A stretch of 7,671 bases of DNA. Origin: Gammaproteobacteria bacterium. Lineage in GTDB: Bacteria; Pseudomonadota; Gammaproteobacteria; Pseudomonadales; Pseudohongiellaceae. Shown here piece after piece: positions 1 through 5,693 of this stretch (positions within the stretch are counted from its first letter, which is position 1; the number at the start of each line of letters is the position of its first letter). The notes beneath the pieces are model-generated. The model saw only the letters and a list, made by a program, of their open reading frames with translations, did not search any database and was not told the origin of the DNA. The position numbers and the translations under genes were made by a program. The DNA is taken from positions 1-7,671 of the forward strand of contig DMJN01000024.1 of the NCBI GenBank assembly GCA_003451715.1. The letters are read 5' to 3'.

Positions 1-489
1 ACCGAGAGGCTTGGCTAGCAGGGCCACAATGGCGAGATGATGAATGCTGTGGGTTATCAAACCCATCAGCTCCCTGTCTACGGTGCTGGATGATTCGATA
101 ACCGGCCTCTCATGATGGACTGTTTCCCGCACGGTAATTGGCTTGCCCCGAATCACATTCATATCCAGGTCGTCGATACAACGGGCGAGGGACGCCAGCG
201 CGGAACTGGCCACATCGAGATTATTTTCAATCAATGGGTCGCGCTCCCTGTCATCGTAGTCAACTAAATTACTCGGCAGGCCTGTAAAAAGGCATTGGAA
301 TCGATCCAATATGTGGCGTATATGTGCACCGATTGAAGACGAACCAGGGGAGGATTGGACAAAAGTCTCAGGGGTGAGGAGTTGCATCAATTGATCGCAC
401 TGCTCAACGCAGTTCCTACAGCCTTGGATGATCTGATACCCATCAACATCCGTATGGCCGTCAGGGTGTATCGCGGTGGAATTTTTCAT
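1..489 (-). CDS. DinB-superfamily protein, C-terminus cut by window edge
   Basis: Reading leftward from an ATG at 489, 163 codons stay open to the window edge, so the C-terminus is missing. The protein resembles the DinB/YfiT four-helix-bundle superfamily of presumed metal-dependent hydrolases or transferases. Family-like segments are SIGAHIRHILDRF (residues 52-64), the DYDDRERD stretch (77-84) and STVDRELMGLITHSIHHLA (135-153). H59, H147 and H151 (or H150) sit where the superfamily's metal triad is expected; this assignment comes from family knowledge. The substrate is unknown, and a cytoplasmic location is likely because there is no signal peptide or membrane helix. The start at 489 is required because an ATG at 500 reads only four codons to a stop that overlaps this start (ATGA). 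The N-terminal 35 residues hold three cysteines (C24, C27, C31) of unknown meaning. It is divergent from the PHP gene. Confidence 0.82.
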   Translation of the reverse strand, partial: MKNSTAIHPDGHTDVDGYQIIQGCRNCVEQCDQLMQLLTPETFVQSSPGSSSIGAHIRHILDRFQCLFTGLPSNLVDYDDRERDPLIENNLDVASSALASLARCIDDLDMNVIRGKPITVRETVHHERPVIESSSTVDRELMGLITHSIHHLAIVALLAKPLG

Positions 490-652
490 AGAATGCTCAT
501 TTCTCTTTACTGCTTAATCAGCCTGTTATAGCCAAGTCCAGTGCCAAAAGCTGTCGAATCCGACTATAGCACGCGCCATCAGTAGAGACCCCCACCCTAC
601 CGGGTTTATTACACAATGCTACAAGTATATTCGCACTATTGGGGCACCTGAT

Positions 653-669
653 AAGAGTCCAACAATGAG
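653..669 (+). promoter_or_regulatory. Ribosome binding region of the PHP gene with a four-codon leader ORF
   Basis: AAGAG at 653-657 lies 7 nt before an ATG at 665 but 18 nt before the true start at 676. The ATG at 665 opens a four-codon ORF (Met-Ser-Phe-Ser) whose TGA overlaps the PHP start as ATGA. A minimal GAG at 667-669 lies 6 nt before the PHP start and could itself be a weak Shine-Dalgarno. The arrangement is seen directly; translational coupling is an inference. Confidence 0.35.
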
Positions 670-675
670 TTTCTC

Positions 676-1512
676 ATGAAAGTTGATTTACACTGCCATA
701 GCTACTATTCGGATGGGAAACATTCGCCTGCATTCTTGATAAGTCGTGCGATCGCCAATGATCTCACGCACCTGGCAATTACAGACCACGATTGTACTAC
801 TGCATTCGGCACTACGGCTGAAATAGATCAACGAATAGAACTTATCAGCGGTGTGGAAATCTCCTGTAACTGGCAGGGCAAAGAAATTCATATAGTAGGT
901 CTTTGCATTGATCCCTTGCAACCGCAGTTGGTGCGACTGATGACACAACAGCAATCCTCCCGGCATACCCGTATGCTGCAGATGGATGAGAAACTGCAGG
1001 CTCTGGGTACTTCTGGTCTAGCCGAATACTGCGGCTCCTTACCCAGTCAGTCATACACTCGCAATCATGTCGCTAATTTTCTGGTTGAACAGGGCATTAG
1101 CAAGAACCATCAGAAAGCCTTCAAAAACTTTCTGGGCAAGCGTGGGCGCATCTATGTGGATTATAACTGGTGTAATATGGAAGAGGCGATCAACACAATC
1201 CATATTGCAAAAGGACTGGCAGTACTCGCCCATCCCGGCAGATACCCATTGGGCAAACGGCAACTGGAAGCCTTACTGGATGACTTTGCCTCGGCACAAG
1301 GGGATGCGCTGGAGGTAAGCTATGGAAACATCGACCTGCCAACCAAAGTTAAGCTGTGCGAATTAGCAAACTCCCGGCAACTCTACTATTCGGTTGGTTC
1401 AGATTTTCATGATGATGATGCGCACTGGACAGATCTCGGCAAGTTCCCACCCCTGGATGCAATCGCCAAAAAAAATGCCATCTGGGAACATTCCGGATGG
1501 CATTCTTGGTGA
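676..1512 (+). CDS. rnm: PHP-domain nuclease/phosphatase, RNase AM (YciV/TrpH) family
   Basis: This 278-residue protein carries the full set of PHP metal ligands: H6 and H8 in DLHCHS, D13, D37-H38 in ITDHD, E61 in GVEIS, H72, H131 after TRN, H186 in LAHPGRY, and D243/H245 in GSDFH. Length and motif order match the YciV/TrpH group. The E. coli member (about 290 residues) is RNase AM, a 5'-3' exoribonuclease that trims rRNA 5' ends and also hydrolyses 3',5'-bisphosphonucleotides. The same role here is inferred from family membership. It should be cytoplasmic, as no signal peptide or membrane helix is visible. The start at 676 is forced because the ATG at 665 stops after four codons. The last 15 codons contain a hairpin that probably terminates the convergent zinc-ribbon gene, which ends 13 nt away. 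The usual E. coli neighbours (trp genes, yciO) are absent. Other PHP phosphoesterases are possible but less likely. Confidence 0.85.
   Translation: MKVDLHCHSYYSDGKHSPAFLISRAIANDLTHLAITDHDCTTAFGTTAEIDQRIELISGVEISCNWQGKEIHIVGLCIDPLQPQLVRLMTQQQSSRHTRMLQMDEKLQALGTSGLAEYCGSLPSQSYTRNHVANFLVEQGISKNHQKAFKNFLGKRGRIYVDYNWCNMEEAINTIHIAKGLAVLAHPGRYPLGKRQLEALLDDFASAQGDALEVSYGNIDLPTKVKLCELANSRQLYYSVGSDFHDDDAHWTDLGKFPPLDAIAKKNAIWEHSGWHSW
1468..1504 (-). terminator. Intrinsic terminator of the zinc-ribbon gene, inside the PHP coding end
   Basis: A perfect 9-bp inverted repeat, AATGCCATC (1474-1482) and GATGGCATT (1496-1504), can extend inward through 1487/1491 to a 14-bp stem with two G-T wobbles. Read on the minus strand, the hairpin is followed by eight T residues (complement of the A run 1468-1475). 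That is the layout of a factor-independent terminator. It lies 22 nt past the minus-strand stop at 1526. On the plus strand no T-run follows, so it should act in one direction only. Confidence 0.7.
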
Positions 1513-1525
1513 TGAGCCTGGAGAA

Positions 1526-1912
1526 TTATCTACGCTTGAGTGATGCCACTACATCACGAAATATATCCAATAAAGTTTCGTGTTTGTAATCGGTAAATTC
1601 GCCTGCATCCATGAACATGCCATGTTCTTCACAGGCTTCATATTCAAGGTGTTTCTGTTTGGTATCATTGAGTTTCTTCATTGGCTTACTACAACGCGGG
1701 CAGTGAATGTCCCGGACTGTGTTGTAAGTTTTACCGACCACGGGATTGCCACTGTCAGCAAAATCTGCCATCCAGTCACCCTTTAATTGCTCTGCCTCAC
1801 CATTGTCGAACCACAGGCCATGACAGCTATTGCACTTATCGATGATTACCTGACCGTGTAGGGTTTCAATCTTGAGTTCTTGCATATCAGAATTACACTT
1901 CGGACAGTGCAT
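1526..1912 (-). CDS. Two-zinc-ribbon protein (zf-TFIIB family)
   Basis: This 128-residue protein has two zinc-ribbon units of the zf-TFIIB type, found in many small bacterial proteins of unknown function. The first is C3-x2-C6 paired with C27-x2-C30 and followed by HGLWFDNGE. The second is C71-x2-C74 paired with C94-x2-H97 and followed by HGMFMDAGE, so it uses Cys3His ligands. No signal peptide or membrane segment is present, so it should be cytoplasmic. The two units are joined by a linker of about 25 residues with no recognised domain. The start at 1912 has a strong Shine-Dalgarno (AGGAGAG, complement of 1917-1923; 6 nt from AGGAG to the ATG). A probable 52-residue gene ends directly against this start. 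Whether the protein binds nucleic acid, protein or only zinc cannot be told from sequence. Confidence 0.85.
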   Translation of the reverse strand: MHCPKCNSDMQELKIETLHGQVIIDKCNSCHGLWFDNGEAEQLKGDWMADFADSGNPVVGKTYNTVRDIHCPRCSKPMKKLNDTKQKHLEYEACEEHGMFMDAGEFTDYKHETLLDIFRDVVASLKRR

Positions 1913-2071
1913 TTATCTCTCCTGGAATATGACTTCTTCTTTAATAGGACCTTTAACTATAAAGCCGTTGATCAATTTCGGCCTGAACCGGCCTTCATTC
2001 ACCTCATTCGTTACAAAACGACTCTTATCTGGCTTGAAAACCCTCAGACTACAGGCTCTCAACGACCGCAT
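1913..2071 (-). CDS. Probable small protein (52 residues) upstream of the zinc-ribbon gene
   Basis: An ORF of 52 codons starts at the ATG at 2071 and ends with TAA at 1915-1913, immediately next to the zinc-ribbon ATG at 1912. The downstream Shine-Dalgarno lies inside its last codons. From about residue 11 the product is rich in K, R, E and hydrophobic residues, for example NEGRFRPKLINGFIVKG and a PIKEEVIFQER end, which looks more like a soluble protein than random translation. There are no cysteine pairs, signal peptide or membrane helix. I do not recognise the family. Weak points: no good Shine-Dalgarno precedes 2071 (only GGGA about 13 nt away), an in-frame stop lies 7 codons upstream, and a TTGGTC-16 nt-TATAGA promoter-like sequence would place the transcript start inside this ORF. 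Alternatives are a decayed gene fragment or a chance ORF in a long 5' leader. Confidence 0.42.
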   Translation of the reverse strand: MRSLRACSLRVFKPDKSRFVTNEVNEGRFRPKLINGFIVKGPIKEEVIFQER

Positions 2072-2220
2072 TCTATAAGATATTCCCGGCTAAGACCAAG
2101 CCAAAATTCCGCTTTGTGATCTGTTTCAAAATCCTACATTCGTTAAGTCCGTGTTCACATTTGCCGCCTTAAAATCTCCCTAGAATCGCCAATAGGTGAA
2201 GCTAAATCGGTTCAGAAGAT
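2072..2220. other. Divergent intergenic region before the exported repeat protein
   Basis: The full gap between the zinc-ribbon gene and the plus-strand exported protein is about 320 bp; the left half holds the small ORF. The right half is rather A/T-rich and should contain promoters in both directions. I see TTCACA (2154-2159), TAAAAT (2170-2175) and TAGAAT (2181-2186) on the plus strand, but no pair has 16-18 nt spacing, so I do not name a promoter. No RNA gene or riboswitch-like fold is apparent. Confidence 0.4.
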
Positions 2221-2222
2221 AT

Positions 2223-2227
2223 GGAGG
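2223..2227 (+). promoter_or_regulatory. Shine-Dalgarno that fixes the start of the exported repeat protein
   Basis: GGAGG at 2223-2227 lies 5 nt before the ATG at 2233. It overlaps an in-frame ATG at 2221, which therefore is unlikely to be used. The 2233 start also places a short basic N-terminus before the hydrophobic signal segment. Confidence 0.85.
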
Positions 2228-2232
2228 AAATT

Positions 2233-3042
2233 ATGAAACTCGTCAGATTAATCTTGTTCATAGCGATCCTGGGTGCCTCTCCCACCCTGCTTGCATTGAC
2301 GGGATCGGCCAATGTCAGCAGCGCCTGCGCCACGCTAGAATTCATGGCAAAGATGGTCACGTTGAATGCGATGTTACCGGCTGACTATGACGACATCGGC
2401 GAACTTTACGCGATGGAGGAGTCGCTCGCAGAGCTGAATAGCCTGGTGTGCCAACCGGTGATTCTGACTGGATTCACCCGCGGCAACAGCACCTACTACA
2501 GTGGTCAACTTGTCTCGACCGACCTTTACTACTATCCCTGGTTTTTTGACAACGGTCAGTTGTTTTTTGCCGCTCCAGGCGAAGACACGGTCATCTACTA
2601 CCCGAATGGTCGCATCATGGCTTATTCATGGATGCATGGCGATCAGGCGATATTCTGGCCGAACGGTAACCTGGCCACAGATTATTTTCGGATCTTCGAT
2701 GAGGCCTGGTATTACCCGGATGGCAATATCATTACCTATTATGCCGGCTATTCGGGTGGTCGCTGGTTCTATCCCTTTCCACGCCTGGACGGGGGCATCG
2801 GCCAACAGGTTATTTCGAGCAATTGGGGCGTCTCCGATGAAGATTTCACATTCCTGAATTTTCGAGCCGACGGAAGTCTGTTTACGACGCAGGAACGAAT
2901 TCGCAGGAAATTGGCTTTTGATGACATCGATCTGCTGGATGTACCCGGTATCCTTCTAGTGGTGACGCGCCTGTACCAGGCTTATGATATCGCCAAGGAG
3001 TTTGCTCCGGCTGACATAAATATTGCAGGAGCTCCCTATTAG
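2233..3042 (+). CDS. Exported protein with tyrosine/tryptophan-rich (Y/W)P(N/D)G repeats
   Basis: From the ATG at 2233 this is a 269-residue protein that I do not recognise by name. Residues 1-21 form a signal peptide (MKLVR then a hydrophobic core, probably cut near A21), so it should be periplasmic or secreted. Residues 25-75 look helical and hold the only two cysteines, C32 and C73, a possible disulfide. Residues 103-183 hold repeats: FFDNG (104-108), IYYPNG (121-126), IFWPNG (140-145), WYYPDG (159-164) and a degenerate WFYPFP (178-183), spaced 18, 19, 19 and 19 residues. The pattern recalls MORN and YwqK-type beta-hairpin repeats, but this is analogy. A diverged NFRADGSLF follows at 209-217. 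The C-terminal 45 residues are a separate, probably helical segment. It stands alone between opposing genes, ending 64 nt from the convergent operon, with no clear terminator between them. Confidence 0.8.
   Translation: MKLVRLILFIAILGASPTLLALTGSANVSSACATLEFMAKMVTLNAMLPADYDDIGELYAMEESLAELNSLVCQPVILTGFTRGNSTYYSGQLVSTDLYYYPWFFDNGQLFFAAPGEDTVIYYPNGRIMAYSWMHGDQAIFWPNGNLATDYFRIFDEAWYYPDGNIITYYAGYSGGRWFYPFPRLDGGIGQQVISSNWGVSDEDFTFLNFRADGSLFTTQERIRRKLAFDDIDLLDVPGILLVVTRLYQAYDIAKEFAPADINIAGAPY
2539..2781 (+). repeat. Coding repeats of 18-19 residues within the exported protein
   Basis: Five protein repeat units centred on NG/DG turns occupy residues 103-183. The three central intervals are exactly 19 residues (57 bp). 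At DNA level the units are diverged, for example TACTACCCGAATGGT at 2596, against the matching TTCTGGCCGAACGGT and TATTACCCGGATGGC segments. This points to an old, selected protein repeat and not a recent DNA tandem duplication. Confidence 0.75.
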
Positions 3043-3106
3043 AAGAGACACCAAGAGTACCTATAGCAGAGCCGTTGTGGGATTTCTTTCCAGAGGTGCA
3101 GCGGAA

Positions 3107-4147
3107 CTAATAGCTGTATTGGGCAGATCGTTGTTGCAATATCACCGCGTCGATATCACCATTTTGACATTGCAACACATCTGCCTTGCTTAGTATGTGT
3201 AGCTTATCTCTTCGACTCATGTCCTCAGCAGACTCTTCGCCGAGCCCGGTAAGGATGATCGAGATGTTTTCCTGAGCAGGTAACTCTCGAAGTGTCGAAC
3301 TGTAGTCGCACATGGCGACGTAGATGTCCGCTTCAAATTCCTGAAGATCCTGTTGCCATTGCAACCCATAGGCTTGCTCAGCCGCATCGGTGCGTTGTTT
3401 CAACTCGGCTGCCTTGGCCAGCGCCTGCTCGCGTAGCGGCTCAATCCTGACCAGTAATGCATCGAGCCTGGAACTGATTCCATTCTCGTCCGGCTCCGTG
3501 ACTGGTTCTACGGTGGTTCCATCATCGGCACTGCGAATCTCCTGTTCTAGCTCGCGCAACTGTTGCAGGTTCGCCCGCATTGAGACACGAAGCTCCTCGA
3601 GTTCCTCGCGCATTTGTTCATAGGTATTCTCATCCACACTGCCCAGCGAGCGTAGGGAACGCGCCGAATCGGAGGCTTGCTGAAGCGCATTACTGACGAT
3701 CAGTGAGTAATCAATATTAGAGATTCGCTCCATCATCTCCCGGTAGTAAATATTGGCCTGTCCCTGACCGTCTGAAAGTGGTGAAACTGGCTGTGGATCA
3801 GCGGCGAGCGTCGGCGCTCGAATCGCCTCGAATGGATTACCCCGATTCTGCAGGGACTGCATGGCTGAATTCAGTGAGGCGAGGCTCATCCTGTTGCGAC
3901 GATTGGCCAACGACGTGCGCAGTTCGAAGACTGCTCCCTGCCCCAATAAGTAGGTGCTATCGATTCCCCCCAGGCTCAAGCCAAACAGACCGGCGCTGTT
4001 GTCGAGCCCGAGAGCTTCTTCGAGTATTCCGGAAAAAATAACGATGTTTCTCTGCAGGTCCGCTATTTCGGCATCCTGTGCAGCAGCCACTCCACCGGCT
4101 AACAACAGGCTAATGCAGGCTCCGAATAGTCGATTTAGCAGTTTCAT
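3107..4147 (-). CDS. Exported coiled-coil protein, third gene of the ECF sigma operon
   Basis: This 346-residue protein starts at the ATG at 4147, with GGAG (complement of 4154-4157) 6 nt upstream. The reading frame stays open further upstream, but that part overlaps the anti-sigma gene and lacks a signal peptide. Residues 1-23 are a signal peptide ending AAA before Q24, so the protein should be periplasmic. A region of roughly 155-275 is rich in Glu, Leu, Arg and Gln with coiled-coil character, split by an acidic Pro-containing linker. The C-terminal 70 residues look like a compact alpha/beta domain, with TLRELP, ISIILTGLG and KADVLQC stretches and two cysteines (C280, C327) that could form a disulfide. 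I recognise no named family. It lies 19 nt after the anti-sigma gene. A role in sensing or as a co-regulator of the sigma/anti-sigma pair is inferred from position only. No terminator is visible after its stop. Confidence 0.8.
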   Translation of the reverse strand: MKLLNRLFGACISLLLAGGVAAAQDAEIADLQRNIVIFSGILEEALGLDNSAGLFGLSLGGIDSTYLLGQGAVFELRTSLANRRNRMSLASLNSAMQSLQNRGNPFEAIRAPTLAADPQPVSPLSDGQGQANIYYREMMERISNIDYSLIVSNALQQASDSARSLRSLGSVDENTYEQMREELEELRVSMRANLQQLRELEQEIRSADDGTTVEPVTEPDENGISSRLDALLVRIEPLREQALAKAAELKQRTDAAEQAYGLQWQQDLQEFEADIYVAMCDYSSTLRELPAQENISIILTGLGEESAEDMSRRDKLHILSKADVLQCQNGDIDAVILQQRSAQYSY

Positions 4148-4166
4148 GGCAGTCTCCAAGGCTTGC

Positions 4167-4847
4167 CTAACGCACAGGCTCCTGGTAGCTAACAAATTGA
4201 GCGAGCTGCTCCAGGTTACGAATCGTCTCATAGTCACTGTCCACCAGTGCCTGGTAGCCCACTCGCATGTCTTCGAGGTCACGAATTCGCTGTTGCTCGA
4301 AGAAGGCATAGATACGATCCAGATTATCTGCCGTGGTTTGCTGTGTCTGATCCATTACAGCTTGTAGTAGCTGCACGCTGTTGCTGTCCAGCCTGTCTTC
4401 GACACGTGTAATCAGCGCCTGTATCTCCTCACGCTGCAGTTCCTGGAACTCGGTCAGTTGTGATTGAAACTGCTGCTCGCTTGAAGAGTTTTCTCCAAAT
4501 GTAATCGAGAATCCCTGCTCGCCAGAGACCACACTAAGGTTTAACAAGAGAATACTCAGCATGGCGAACGACGCCGCAGTTGGCAGCCACTGCCACCATC
4601 TCCAGAAGCCTGTCGCGGTTTCACTCACTCGATGCTCACGCTTAAACAGATCGAGACCACGATCCCAATGGGGAACACCTTGATCCTGCCAGTTTTGTAG
4701 ATTGCTCTGTGCCAGTAACAGTGCTTCCAGTTCACTGCTGCATATTTCACAGGAATTTAAATGATGCTCAATTTCTTCTCTGGCAAAACCTGCCAGGTCG
4801 TCCGAAAAGTATTCCTGTAACAAGTGTTGTGTCTTAGGGCAGGACAT
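4167..4847 (-). CDS. Membrane anti-sigma factor with zinc-finger (ZAS/zf-HC2) domain
   Basis: This 226-residue protein begins with an anti-sigma zinc-binding domain: C3 plus H29-x3-C33-x2-C36, the ZAS signature (HHLNSCEIC). In this family the cytoplasmic domain binds and inactivates its cognate ECF sigma factor. A Trp-rich stretch (82-87) leads into one membrane helix at about 88-107. The remaining ~115 residues should be periplasmic and are Gln/Glu-rich with coiled-coil character, unusually long for a simple anti-sigma factor. The start at 4847 is chosen because GGAGG (complement of 4854-4858) lies 6 nt upstream; an in-frame TTG at 4865 lacks comparable support. The gene overlaps the end of the sigma gene by 14 nt, which suggests coupled translation and matched amounts. 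The signal it detects is unknown. Confidence 0.9.
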   Translation of the reverse strand: MSCPKTQHLLQEYFSDDLAGFAREEIEHHLNSCEICSSELEALLLAQSNLQNWQDQGVPHWDRGLDLFKREHRVSETATGFWRWWQWLPTAASFAMLSILLLNLSVVSGEQGFSITFGENSSSEQQFQSQLTEFQELQREEIQALITRVEDRLDSNSVQLLQAVMDQTQQTTADNLDRIYAFFEQQRIRDLEDMRVGYQALVDSDYETIRNLEQLAQFVSYQEPVR

Positions 4848-5415
4848 GATTTTCCTCCGAAACAACTTTCAGTTTCTTTAGTGCGGTATAAAAACGGGTC
4901 TTCGCTGTGTTTACTGAGATATCTTGCATATCGGCGATCTCATCAAATGTCTGGGATTGAAATACCTTCAACTCCACAATCAGTCTTTGCTCCAGGGGTA
5001 AAATAGCGAGCATCTTGCCAATTTGATTGTTCTGCTGTTGTTCTCCCAGTTTGCTATCCGGTTCATCTTTCGAATCATTGGCTATCGATTCAAAAATGTC
5101 CTTGTCATCCTGATCATTGCCGCTGGATTGAGTCGTCATCAAGCGTTTACGCCGATTCATATCCACGGCTTTGTTGTGCGCGATGCGGAAGATCCAGCTA
5201 CTGAATTTTGCATCTCCCCTGAACCTGTGCAGATTCCGGTACACTCCGAGAAATACCTCCTGCAGCAAATCCATGGCATCCGAACTGTTTCCGGTCAAGC
5301 GCAAACCGAGGTTATAAACCTTGCCCTCATGGCGTTTGACCAGTTTCTCCCAGGCGAGCGCCGACCCATTAAGCGCGGCCGCAATTAACGCTGCATCTTC
5401 ATCAATCAGGCTCAT
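4834..5415 (-). CDS. ECF-type RNA polymerase sigma factor
   Basis: This 193-residue protein has the two-domain ECF layout. Sigma-2 spans about 22-92 and includes the core-binding segment DAMDLLQEVFLGVY (46-59) and the promoter-melting segment FSSWIFRIAHNKAVD (71-85). Sigma-4 spans about 135-183 with LPLEQRLIVELKVF, then the helix-turn-helix TFDEIADMQDISVNTAKTR (156-174). The linker (about 93-132) is long, acidic and Gln/Asn-rich. It directs RNA polymerase to a dedicated promoter set, probably when the overlapping anti-sigma gene product releases it. AAGGGG (complement of 5419-5424) precedes the ATG at 5415. ECF operons often self-activate, and palindromes occur 65-90 nt upstream, but I cannot name a -35/-10 pair. 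The precise ECF group cannot be assigned by eye. Confidence 0.93.
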   Translation of the reverse strand: MSLIDEDAALIAAALNGSALAWEKLVKRHEGKVYNLGLRLTGNSSDAMDLLQEVFLGVYRNLHRFRGDAKFSSWIFRIAHNKAVDMNRRKRLMTTQSSGNDQDDKDIFESIANDSKDEPDSKLGEQQQNNQIGKMLAILPLEQRLIVELKVFQSQTFDEIADMQDISVNTAKTRFYTALKKLKVVSEENHVLP

Positions 5416-5470
5416 ATGCCCCTTTCCTGCGCAATCTACCTGGTTTGAGGTTATTCAGAAATCGATGCCA

Positions 5471-5506
5471 AATATCGTGGATATTAGTCATTAATATCGT
5501 TCGAAC
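5471..5506. promoter_or_regulatory. Palindromes and direct repeats upstream of the sigma gene, candidate operator
   Basis: A perfect inverted repeat GATATTA-GTCAT-TAATATC occupies 5480-5498. AATATCGT occurs twice in direct orientation (5471-5478 and 5493-5500), 22 bp apart, about two helical turns. The perfect 8-bp palindrome GTTCGAAC (5499-5506) adjoins. The group lies about 55-90 nt upstream of the sigma start. The repeats are seen directly; binding by a regulator is inferred. Confidence 0.4.
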
Positions 5507-5532
5507 CACAAAATAGTACATTTCGCTGGATA

Positions 5533-5542
5533 CTGGTACCAG
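5533..5542. repeat. 10-bp perfect palindrome CTGGTACCAG
   Basis: The sequence is its own reverse complement over ten bases, in the gap between the PepSY and sigma genes. It could be half of an operator or chance; nothing else supports a function. Confidence 0.3.
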
Positions 5543-5628
5543 GAAAGCCTTGGGATCCTAGTTACTTATGTCGCAAATGGAGATGGGAAAGTTTGGATTT
5601 AGCGGAATTCGGGTCTGATATCCGAGAA

Positions 5629-5683
5629 GAAGTCGGGATTCCAAGCATTGGCACAAGCCTGCTGATTCCGACTCGACGACTTC
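5629..5683 (-). terminator. Dyad structure after the PepSY gene, weak terminator candidate
   Basis: GAAGTCG (5629-5635) can pair with CGACTTC (5677-5683), or alternatively AGTCGG (5631-5636) with CCGACT (5668-5673). A small inner hairpin CCAA-GCA-TTGG sits at 5641-5651. On the minus strand both stems end in CGACTTCTTCT, a pyrimidine-rich but not pure T tail, 11-65 nt past the PepSY stop. This may end the porin/FMN/PepSY transcript, but the long loops make it a poor classical terminator. Confidence 0.25.
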
Positions 5684-5693
5684 CCCGGGGTCA

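Noticed and set aside
593..604. Small hairpin ACCC-TACC-GGGT followed by TTATT
   Set aside because: A four-base stem is too short to support a terminator or regulatory fold.
616..651. An 11-codon plus-strand ORF (MLQVYSHYWGT) upstream of the PHP gene
   Set aside because: It has no Shine-Dalgarno, and its composition suggests no leader-peptide attenuator such as runs of one amino acid.
1872..2119. Plus-strand ORFs of 68 and 79 codons across the zinc-ribbon start and its upstream gap
   Set aside because: They have no ribosome binding site and lie antisense to the zinc-ribbon start and the better-looking minus-strand small ORF; their predicted proteins look like shadows.
3043..3106. Bidirectional terminator in the 64-nt gap between convergent genes
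   Set aside because: A TTTCTTT tract exists on the plus strand, but no stable GC stem precedes it, and nothing terminator-like is seen on the minus strand.
4148..4309. N-terminal extension of the exported coiled-coil protein by 54 residues
   Set aside because: The frame is open, but this part overlaps the well-supported anti-sigma gene, has no Shine-Dalgarno and would bury the clear signal peptide that starts at 4147.
4848..4865. Upstream TTG start of the anti-sigma factor
   Set aside because: The ATG at 4847 has a perfect GGAGG at 6 nt spacing, and that Shine-Dalgarno would lie inside the extended ORF.
4834..5388. Long plus-strand ORFs opposite the sigma gene
   Set aside because: They are antisense shadows of a clearly recognisable ECF sigma factor and match no family that I recognise.
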